This document shows positions 15,536-21,505 of a DNA stretch of 21,914 nucleotides, piece after piece (position 1 is the first letter of the stretch; the number at the start of each line of letters is the position of its first letter). This stretch comes from JADZEJ01 sp964426815 (lineage in GTDB: Bacteria > Patescibacteriota > Patescibacteriia > 2-12-FULL-60-25), in the NCBI GenBank assembly GCA_964426815.1, contig CAYRRZ010000016.1, positions 1 to 21,914 of the forward strand. The letters are read 5' to 3'. A program made the position numbers and the translations under genes. The notes beneath the pieces are model-generated. The model made no database searches. It saw nothing but the letters and a program-made list of their open reading frames with translations, and was not told the DNA's origin.

Positions 15536-16426
15536 TTACTTGTTGCGATGTGACCAACGATTCCACGTTACCAATAATGGTGAAGCGATGAAGATCGAAG
15601 AATAGGTACCGGTTGCGATACCGACAATGAGAACCAAGGCAAAGTCTCGAATTGAATCACCACCAAAGAAAAAGACGGAAGTCAGGGTCAAAAGGGTGGT
15701 CATTGAGGTATTGAATGAGCGCAGCATCGTTTGATGCAAGGAGCGCTCAACAATTTCTTCAAAGGTTCCTGAACTCTTTTGTAAGTTCTCACGGATACGG
15801 TCAAAGATCACAATCGTGTCATTAATCGAATATCCCATGATCGTCAGCACAGCGGCGATAAACGGCGTACCGATCTCCACATGGTAGAACTTCCCGAGAA
15901 TGGCGAACAAACCAACTGGCACAATCACGTCATGAAATGCAGTGAAGATAACGATCAAGCCATATTTCCAGCTGGCAACGGGCGCGGAGACATTACGGAA
16001 TGACCAAGCGATAAAACCCAGAATAGCGAGAAAAATGATGACCAAAGCGGTTAAAGACTTTTGGCGCAATTCTTCACCGATGGCTGGACCAATCGCATTG
16101 TATTCAAGTTCCTGAATAGCACCGTATTTGTCCTTGATCGCCTTAGTGATCTCTTGATGTTGCGCTTCTTCAATGTTCTTGAGGCGCAAGTTGATGTCCT
16201 TGTCGCCAACAGGCTGAATCGTCACACCGCCGAGCTCAAATGGCTTTAAGGTTTCTTCAACTTGAATCACGGTTGGACGCTCCCCTTCAAAACGAAGAGA
16301 CATGAGGGTACCGCCCGTAAAGTCGATCCCCTGCTTCAAGCCAAAGGCCACGAGACAGGCAATCGAGCCACCAATCAACAAGGCCGAGAAGGCAAACCAA
16401 AGGTTGCGAAGTTTAATGATATTCAT
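15536..16426 (-). CDS. secF: Protein translocase subunit SecF
   Basis: Membrane subunit of the SecDF motor, which uses the proton gradient to pull substrates out of SecYEG. The 296-residue product has the first membrane helix (9-29), the P4 periplasmic start GIDFTGGTLMSLRF, and the conserved five-helix block with LTIMGYSINDTIVIFDRIREN and TSMTTLLTLTSVFFFGG, all standard SecF motifs. It starts nine bases after the secD stop; no Shine-Dalgarno is visible. Terminated by the hairpin at 15492-15522. Confidence 0.96.
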   Translation of the reverse strand: MNIIKLRNLWFAFSALLIGGSIACLVAFGLKQGIDFTGGTLMSLRFEGERPTVIQVEETLKPFELGGVTIQPVGDKDINLRLKNIEEAQHQEITKAIKDKYGAIQELEYNAIGPAIGEELRQKSLTALVIIFLAILGFIAWSFRNVSAPVASWKYGLIVIFTAFHDVIVPVGLFAILGKFYHVEIGTPFIAAVLTIMGYSINDTIVIFDRIRENLQKSSGTFEEIVERSLHQTMLRSFNTSMTTLLTLTSVFFFGGDSIRDFALVLIVGIATGTYSSIFIASPLLVTWNRWSHRNK

Positions 16427-16435
16427 ACAAGAGGC

Positions 16436-18493
16436 TTAGGACTGAGGGCCTTCCTTTTTTGGCATCAAGAATAACCAAGGCATCTTTGCTGGGATGTTCC
16501 AACCCGAGATCAAGCGCATAAAGGTGCGCGTCACCACGATGGCCGTGAACAAAGACACAAAGATACCGATAGCCAAGGTCAAAGCAAAACCCTTAATCAC
16601 GGAAGAAGAGAACCAGTACAACACCGCACACGAAATCAAGGTTGTTGCATTTCCATCGCGAATGGAGGTCCAGGCACGCTTGAAAGCTTCTTCAACGGCT
16701 TGACCGTAGGTTTTACCGGTACGCAATTCTTCCTTCAAACGCTCATAGATCAAGACATTGGCGTCAACGGCGATACCAAGCGACAAAATAAAGCCGGCGA
16801 TACCAGACAAGGTCAAGGTGACAGGCAAGGTTTTGAAGATGGCAAAAGAGATCGCGGTATACATCACGAGGGACAAGATGGCGATCAAACCAGGCATGCG
16901 ATACCAGAACAGCATGAAGGCGATGATGAACAAGAAGCCATACATACCGGCACGCACAGATTTGTCGACTGAGTCTTGACCCAAGGTTGGACCAACGGTC
17001 TGTTGCGCAATCAACTTAATCGGAACAGGAAGCGCACCTTGTTGCAAGCGCATGGCATTTGCCTTTGCTTCTTGCACCGAGTACTGGCCTGTAATCACCG
17101 CTTGACCATTCAAGATCGCGCTTTGAACCACAGGAGTCACGATTGGCTTGCCATCGAGAAAAATCGCGACTGGCTTTTGCAAATTGCGCTTCGTAATATC
17201 AGCAAACAACTTAGTTCCTTCATCATCAAATTGCAAGGCAATTTGTGGAGCACCAGTACGCTGATCAAAGTCGAGAGTTGCGCGTTTCAATTGCTTACCG
17301 CCCAAACCAGTCAATTTCCATTCATCAACAGGAGGCAAAATATCTACATCTTGCGTCTTGCGAATAAAGACAGCGCGAACACGGCTATCAACCAATGGAC
17401 GCTCGTCTGCTTTGAAAATCAAGTGATAGCCAAATTGGGTTTCAGTAACACCTGAAATTTCATTCTTCTTCAAATTGAAGGCGGACTTTTCAAAGTCTTC
17501 AACCATGACGCCTTTGCCAAACCAACCCAAGTCTCCGCCAGAAATCTTTGCACCTGGTTCTTCGGAATACTTCTTGGCTAATTCAACAAAGTTTTGTGGA
17601 TTGACTTCTTTCGCAATTTTTTCGATTTCAGCTTTTGCTTGTTCTTTAGTACGAGTCGTGGTCGTTGCGGCACCCGTTGCGCCAGCATAAGAAATCAAAA
17701 TGTGATTCCCCTTGATTTCTTGACCCGCATCCTTGGTTTCTTCAACTTTTACGATGCCATAATAGGTTTTGTCTTCAACTAATTTTGGCAAAACCGTTCC
17801 AGCAGCGATGCCTTTTACGGCTTCGGCTAAAACAGAATACTGTGGCTTGTCTTTCAAAAAGCCCAAATCACCACCAAGTGCTTTTGAAGCCGCGTCGTCA
17901 GATTTGTCCTTTGCGAGCTGTTCAACCTTGGATGGATCTTTCAAGGCTTCTGCCAAAGCTGCATCTGCTTCTGCCTTTTCTTTGGCATTCGCATCGCTCA
18001 ACTTTTTCTTTTCATCAGCCGTCATTTCACGAGGCTTGGCATCATTCCCCTCTTTAAATTCCAAGATTGGGGTTTCACCAATGGTTTTAATTGCCTGGTT
18101 CACATCGCGAATACCGGCAAGTTCAACTGACACGCGATAGGCTTCACCAGCACGTGCGGTTTGCACAAGTGGTTCAGAAACACCGAGCGCATTGACGCGA
18201 CGCTCAATTAAATCGCGAACACCAGCCAATTGAGAAGCGCGCTCGGCTTCATCAATCTTGCTCATGTCTGCTTCGTATTCAAGACGGGTACCGCCTTGCA
18301 AATCCAAACCAAGGACAAAGCCCTTTTCAACCGTTGGAATATGCGCACCAAAAGCGCCATTCACCTTATTAATCAACCAATTAGCCGGTGGTGGATAAGA
18401 CAAACCTCCTAAAACGAGAGCGAGAAGAACCAAGAGAGCAGTCCGCCGTTTGACGCTCGAAAACGGCACAGACTTCGAAACCGGTTTAGGCAT
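16436..18493 (-). CDS. secD: Protein translocase subunit SecD with inserted parvulin (PpiC) domains
   Basis: 685 residues. SecD parts: membrane helix about 18-33; first P1 half (GLDLQGGTRLEYEAD at 62-76, through ETPILEFKEG at 140-149); second P1 part from about 379 (WKLTGLGGKQLKRATLDFD, PVAIFLDGKPIVTPVV); and the C-terminal membrane block 515-665 with GIAVDANVLIYERLKEEL. Between the P1 halves lies a foreign 150-378 insert. It holds a charged helix, then a degenerate parvulin copy (about 188-253, LAKDKSDD...GGDLGFL...YYGIVKV). A complete parvulin domain follows (261-366): HILI with H264, LAKKYSEEPG, GGDLGWF, MVEDFEKSAF and FGYHLIF with H357. SecD is usually about 400-620 residues without such a domain. 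TTGACA lies at 18528-18523 upstream, but no good -10 follows at 16-18 bases. Confidence 0.95.
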   Translation of the reverse strand: MPKPVSKSVPFSSVKRRTALLVLLALVLGGLSYPPPANWLINKVNGAFGAHIPTVEKGFVLGLDLQGGTRLEYEADMSKIDEAERASQLAGVRDLIERRVNALGVSEPLVQTARAGEAYRVSVELAGIRDVNQAIKTIGETPILEFKEGNDAKPREMTADEKKKLSDANAKEKAEADAALAEALKDPSKVEQLAKDKSDDAASKALGGDLGFLKDKPQYSVLAEAVKGIAAGTVLPKLVEDKTYYGIVKVEETKDAGQEIKGNHILISYAGATGAATTTTRTKEQAKAEIEKIAKEVNPQNFVELAKKYSEEPGAKISGGDLGWFGKGVMVEDFEKSAFNLKKNEISGVTETQFGYHLIFKADERPLVDSRVRAVFIRKTQDVDILPPVDEWKLTGLGGKQLKRATLDFDQRTGAPQIALQFDDEGTKLFADITKRNLQKPVAIFLDGKPIVTPVVQSAILNGQAVITGQYSVQEAKANAMRLQQGALPVPIKLIAQQTVGPTLGQDSVDKSVRAGMYGFLFIIAFMLFWYRMPGLIAILSLVMYTAISFAIFKTLPVTLTLSGIAGFILSLGIAVDANVLIYERLKEELRTGKTYGQAVEEAFKRAWTSIRDGNATTLISCAVLYWFSSSVIKGFALTLAIGIFVSLFTAIVVTRTFMRLISGWNIPAKMPWLFLMPKKEGPQS

Positions 18494-18544
18494 AGTAGAA
18501 TGAGGCCAAGTCTAGCGGAAAGTGTCAAAATAAACAAGAGAAAC

Positions 18545-18573
18545 AAAAATACCCCACACCGTTTGGTGTGGGG
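18545..18573 (-). terminator. Intrinsic terminator of the ATPase/His-rich-protein unit
   Basis: Perfect 9-bp stem CCCCACACC / GGTGTGGGG with a 4-base loop, followed on the minus strand by TATTTTTGTTT. It lies 32 bases after the stop of the 18606-19349 gene and just before the secD promoter region. Confidence 0.85.
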
Positions 18574-18605
18574 CGCGGCCCTTTGGGCGTCTTGCCTTAA
18601 AGGGC

Positions 18606-19349
18606 TTAGCAGTCGCGCCTTACAGGCGACTGGCTGAGGATTTGGAAGGAACGGGAGGTGGCGTTCTGCCACTTCTTGAACTGCTCGGGCGACCGGTTTT
18701 TGGGATGTGTCCCGATCGAGCCGCAGCAATTGACAAAGCCCAGCTCGATTTGGCCGTATTCCCACTCGATCGCACGCCGATTGAGGTGAATTGCCATGAG
18801 CTCGAGCACTTGCACGCGCTCAGCCTCATCAAGATGAGCCGGATTGTCGAAGGCATGACCTTCAGCAACCACGGCCCGAGCAAGGCGTTCGACACGCGCA
18901 AAGCCGAGCGGATGCGACTCTTTGAGTTGCTTGACGCGATTGTCGCCGCCATCCTTGCCGCAACGATGCATCGTTTCGATGTGAAGCACGTCGTGGAAGT
19001 AGCGCTGCTGCGCCTCTGGCGAACGGGCCACAAAGTCAGCGTCGAAAAAGGCGAAAACGTCCTTCTCGAGTAGGAAGAAGCGGCCGTTGAAGTGCTCATC
19101 GAGCGCGGCATGAACGGCGGTACTCGCCATCCCCCGCAAAACTTGCGGATAGCCTTCGTCGCCCATTGCGTCACGACGAATGACCCGATGAGCACTGTGT
19201 GGAAACAGCTTTTGACCCATGGTGATCTCGACGCACAGCTTCCAGAGGGCTGGGAAGCTCTCCTGAACAATACCGACAAAGTCAGCGAGGGAAATCTGGC
19301 CCGTCTGTTCGACTTGGGCAAGAAGATGAGAAGGAACATTGAGGGACAT
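18606..19349 (-). CDS. Histidine-rich protein of unknown function
   Basis: 247 residues; I do not recognise a family. The start ATG at 19349 is supported by a GAGGT Shine-Dalgarno four bases upstream. There is no signal peptide or membrane helix. The sequence holds 13 His and 5 Cys, including H119-x3-H123-x4-H128-x-C130 (YFHDVLHIETMHRC), an NCCGSIGTHPKNRSPEQF segment near the C-terminus (C208, C209, H215), and a central acidic/aromatic stretch (LLEKDVFAFFDADFVARS). The His/Cys pattern suggests metal binding, but this is inference. Base composition is GC-rich (31, 35 and 37 of 60 in three samples). It follows the CooC-like gene by 66 bases in the same direction and ends in a terminator, so it is probably co-transcribed and shares its regulation. 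The other long reading frame over this region is Ser/Arg-rich and looks like a shadow. Confidence 0.72.
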   Translation of the reverse strand: MSLNVPSHLLAQVEQTGQISLADFVGIVQESFPALWKLCVEITMGQKLFPHSAHRVIRRDAMGDEGYPQVLRGMASTAVHAALDEHFNGRFFLLEKDVFAFFDADFVARSPEAQQRYFHDVLHIETMHRCGKDGGDNRVKQLKESHPLGFARVERLARAVVAEGHAFDNPAHLDEAERVQVLELMAIHLNRRAIEWEYGQIELGFVNCCGSIGTHPKNRSPEQFKKWQNATSRSFQILSQSPVRRDC

Positions 19350-19381
19350 GTGACCTCACGCATGAACAACTGAACATCCTG

Positions 19382-19400
19382 GAGCCACCCCATGTGGCCC
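19382..19400 (-). other. Intergenic hairpin without T-run
   Basis: Minus-strand GGGCCAC / GTGGCTC, seven pairs with one G-U and a 5-base loop, between the ATPase gene and the His-rich gene. No T-run follows, so it is not an intrinsic terminator; an mRNA processing or stability element is possible. Confidence 0.35.
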
Positions 19401-19415
19401 GAGGATCGCAATTGT

Positions 19416-20363
19416 TCAAACAGAGGGATAGATATAATCCGGATCGATCTGATGCGTCACATCTTGTCCCGTCGACACATTTCCCCAACTTAGCGCATTC
19501 TTGATGTGAAAGTGTTTTGCCTGTTCTAAGAAGCGAGGCCAATTTTTTTGCGTCCGATCGAGCTCCGTATGTATTTGCTGTAGCCCCTCCATAACCGACG
19601 GCTCGATCTGTTCCAGCGGGATCAGTCCATCACGCTCAGAACGAGCTATTCCTTGCGAGTATGGAATTACCGCTAGAGGAACTTGCTTTGTCTGTTGTGT
19701 GATGAACTCTATATCGGATACATCCCGAACTTTATTTGCGACTAAAGCAAGCTTTACTCCATATTCTTCGGCGAAGGCTGCGTATTGATGATAGACGCCG
19801 ATTGATTTTTGCGTTGGTTCGACCACGATGCAGGTCAGATCAAAACGAGTAAATAAACCCGAAGCGAATGCATCAGCACCGGCGGTCATGTCTACGACGA
19901 CATATTCCCCGGCTCCATCAACAATGTGATTTAACAGAAGTTCAACGGCACCTGTTTTTGCGTGATAACACTTGATGCCAATATCTTCATGCTCAAACTG
20001 TCCCGTCACAAGCAATTGAATGCCGCCAATTTTTTGCGCAAAGCTGTCCCAAATTGGATTTGGTTGCCGGAGATAGAGCAAGTTTGAACCTGTTCCTGGT
20101 GGCGTCGTCTTCAGCATGTGATCTTCATGCGGAATCCGAGGATTGGTACCTCGCAAGTATCGCTTAATCTCACGCAGTGCATTCCCCATTTGCGGAATGC
20201 GCTCGGTCTCAGCTTGATTCAGCCCGAATGACATTCCGAGATGCTGATTAATATCGGCATCAATCGCCAATACGGGATATCCTTGTTGTTCGAGGAGGCG
20301 CACGAATACAGCGGACAAACTTGTTTTGCCGCTCCCGCCTTTACCAACAAATGCCACTCGCAT
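19416..20363 (-). CDS. CooC/MinD-like P-loop ATPase, putative metallochaperone
   Basis: 315 residues from the ATG at 20363 (an in-frame TTG at 20369 would add two). SIMIBI-class ATPase: deviant Walker A GKGGSGKTS at 7-15 with the signature K8, AIDADINQHLG (33-42), the second-switch VVVDMTAGADAFASGLF (155-171) and a guanine/adenine-type VANKVRD segment (208-214). The layout and the GADAFASGLFTRFDLTCIVVEPTQKSIGVY region match CooC, the ATPase that helps load nickel into CO dehydrogenase. At the place where CooC has its metal-binding CxC I read C132-Y-H134, so the metal may differ. The gene is divergent from a Fur-family regulator and has a near-consensus promoter with a palindrome in it. No CO dehydrogenase gene is in the window, so the client is unknown. 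Confidence 0.82.
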   Translation of the reverse strand: MRVAFVGKGGSGKTSLSAVFVRLLEQQGYPVLAIDADINQHLGMSFGLNQAETERIPQMGNALREIKRYLRGTNPRIPHEDHMLKTTPPGTGSNLLYLRQPNPIWDSFAQKIGGIQLLVTGQFEHEDIGIKCYHAKTGAVELLLNHIVDGAGEYVVVDMTAGADAFASGLFTRFDLTCIVVEPTQKSIGVYHQYAAFAEEYGVKLALVANKVRDVSDIEFITQQTKQVPLAVIPYSQGIARSERDGLIPLEQIEPSVMEGLQQIHTELDRTQKNWPRFLEQAKHFHIKNALSWGNVSTGQDVTHQIDPDYIYPSV

Positions 20364-20377
20364 ATCCAATGTCTCAC

Positions 20378-20406
20378 ATTAAACGCAATTATATTGCATT
20401 TGTCAA
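20378..20406 (-). promoter_or_regulatory. Promoter of the CooC-like ATPase gene
   Basis: TTGACA (20406-20401) and TTTAAT (20383-20378) on the minus strand with the ideal 17-base spacer. Transcription would start near 20371, about eight bases before the ATG at 20363. Confidence 0.8.
20381..20401. promoter_or_regulatory. Fur-family-type operator palindrome
   Basis: A 21-bp pseudo-palindrome: left arm AAAcGCAAT, centre TAT, right arm ATTGCaTTT, with a single mismatched pair (lower case). It fills the spacer of the minus-strand promoter and overlaps the plus-strand -35 of the fur-like gene. Size and A/T-flanked layout resemble Fur, Zur and PerR boxes, though the GCAAT core is its own. Confidence 0.7.
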
Positions 20407-20422
20407 GAGCTTCCGATATGTT
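20394..20422 (+). promoter_or_regulatory. Candidate promoter of the Fur-family gene
   Basis: TTGCAT (20394-20399) and TATGTT (20417-20422), 17 bases apart. The -35 lies inside the palindrome, which would allow autoregulation. The predicted start near 20429 leaves a leader of only about five bases. Confidence 0.45.
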
Positions 20423-20433
20423 AGGATATCTCT

Positions 20434-20874
20434 ATGTTACCCTCCCCTGTTCTTAAAGAACGGCATGCGAACTTGCTCAAAGAGCGTCAACTTAAAGCAA
20501 CGCCCATTCGTTTAGCATTGTTGCATGTGCTCGAGGCGACGCATGAACCACTCGGTATTCACGAACTTATCGAACAACTACCAAAAGGAATCAAGGCCGA
20601 TAAGGTCACGGTTTATCGGGCGATTGAGGCTTTTATTGAAACGGGATTAGTGCGACAGGTTAATTTACGCCATGGTCATACGGACTACGAGTTCGCCCTC
20701 GTTCCCGATCATCACCATCTCGTCTGCACATCCTGTGGCCGTATGGAGGAGTTTGAAGAATGTGATATCGAAAACATCAGCAAAGCGGTTTTAAAAAAAC
20801 ATCCAAACTTTGTTTCGATCCAGGATCATGCTTTGGAATTATTCGGTCTGTGCAAAAAGTGTTCCCGTCTGTAA
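20434..20874 (+). CDS. Fur-family metal-responsive repressor
   Basis: 146-residue transcription regulator. The winged helix spans about residues 20-85 (LKATPIRLALLHVLEATHEPLGIHELIEQL, DKVTVYRAIEAFIETGLVRQV). The dimerisation/metal domain has the DHHHLVCTSCG segment (H93-H95), structural-zinc Cys pairs C98-x2-C101 and C140-x2-C143, and candidate regulatory ligands H82, D84, E86, H123 and H132. Family members sense iron, zinc, manganese, nickel or peroxide; the sequence alone does not decide which. AGGA at 20423-20426 is a possible Shine-Dalgarno, although it overlaps the region just after the proposed -10. The gene is divergent from the CooC-like gene across a shared operator, the typical layout of a regulator and its target. 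Confidence 0.92.
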   Translation: MLPSPVLKERHANLLKERQLKATPIRLALLHVLEATHEPLGIHELIEQLPKGIKADKVTVYRAIEAFIETGLVRQVNLRHGHTDYEFALVPDHHHLVCTSCGRMEEFEECDIENISKAVLKKHPNFVSIQDHALELFGLCKKCSRL

Positions 20875-20875
20875 A

Positions 20876-20905
20876 TTGACATTGCCTCTCATTCTAAGCT
20901 ACACA
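20876..20905 (+). promoter_or_regulatory. Candidate promoter of the guanylate-kinase-like gene
   Basis: A consensus TTGACA (20876-20881) directly after the fur stop, with a weak -10 (TACACA, 20900-20905) 18 bases later. It allows separate transcription from fur. Confidence 0.4.
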
Positions 20906-20923
20906 AAGACACACGGAGGTTAT

Positions 20924-21460
20924 ATGCACCCTATTCTTGCCCTCGTAGGACCAAGCGGCTCAGGCAAAACCAGCATCCTGGATGAACTGCATCGCCGCCA
21001 TCCAACAAAGACCCTGTTCATTCGAACCCTCACCTCCCGTCCTTTTCGAGGGCCGGAAGATGAAAAATGCTATATCCCGGCCAGTAAGGGAGAAATCCTG
21101 GAGATGCAAGAGCGCGGAGAGATTTTTCAGATCCTTCCGTATGCCGGCAATCTCTATGCGACCCGCCGTGCGGATTTGCATACCTGGCTCAACCAAGGGG
21201 TTGGTCTCATGGCCTTGATCGATGATGCGGTGGATCTGTATCGCAGCGAGTTCGAACTCGTGGTGGTCAAGATTCGTCCTTCGGGCGAATGGGCCAATCG
21301 CGATTCGATCCGCGCCGAAGCCGATCTCAAACGCGACGAAATCGACATCCGTCCAGACTTGGTGGTCGAGAATCGATTCGACCTCACCAATCCCGAAGGC
21401 GAACTGATGTCGGTGGTTGCCTTGATCGAAAACTACCTCATCACACACCATGTGTTGTGA
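20924..21460 (+). CDS. Guanylate-kinase-like P-loop kinase (atypical)
   Basis: 178 residues from the ATG at 20924, three bases after a GGAGGT Shine-Dalgarno (20915-20920), which rules out the longer frame starting inside fur. P-loop GPSGSGKT (9-16). The GMP-binding-like TSRPFRGPEDEKCY keeps R39, R42 and Y50 of the family. GEIFQILPYAGNLYAT (65-80) aligns with the Gmk GEFLEW...GNYYGT segment but has Q69 in place of the usual Glu, and D100 lies in ALIDDAVD. The lid region is short (EWANRDSIRAEADLKRDEID). Typical Gmk is about 190-210 residues. It could phosphorylate GMP or another nucleotide; a housekeeping role is unproven. It is GC-rich (33 and 34 of 60 in two samples) and has its own terminator. 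Confidence 0.78.
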   Translation: MHPILALVGPSGSGKTSILDELHRRHPTKTLFIRTLTSRPFRGPEDEKCYIPASKGEILEMQERGEIFQILPYAGNLYATRRADLHTWLNQGVGLMALIDDAVDLYRSEFELVVVKIRPSGEWANRDSIRAEADLKRDEIDIRPDLVVENRFDLTNPEGELMSVVALIENYLITHHVL

Positions 21461-21464
21461 TGCA

Positions 21465-21490
21465 GTCCTCCCGAAACGGAGGGCTTTTTT
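21465..21490 (+). terminator. Intrinsic terminator of the guanylate-kinase-like gene
   Basis: GTCCTCC / GGAGGGC stem (seven pairs, one G-U) with a 6-base loop, followed by TTTTTT, five bases after the stop codon. Confidence 0.85.
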
Positions 21491-21505
21491 GTTATTTCAA
21501 ACATC

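Noticed and set aside
18494..18545. Promoter for secD with TTGACA at 18528-18523
   Set aside because: The -35 is perfect but the bases at 16-18 spacing (CCTCAT or CTCATT) are a poor -10, so it is mentioned only in the gene entry.
18601..18640. Hairpin-forming AGTCGC...GCGACT near the stop of the His-rich gene as a terminator
   Set aside because: Short, imperfect, inside coding sequence and without a T-run; the 9-bp stem at 18552-18573 is the better terminator.
18620..19411. Minus-strand frame of 263 codons overlapping the His-rich gene in another frame
   Set aside because: Ser/Arg/Pro-rich composition typical of an out-of-frame read; the 247-residue frame has a Shine-Dalgarno and a balanced composition.
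20960..21451. Minus-strand frame of 163 codons opposite the kinase gene
   Set aside because: Shadow of a GC-rich gene with a P-loop and Shine-Dalgarno on the plus strand; no motif of its own.
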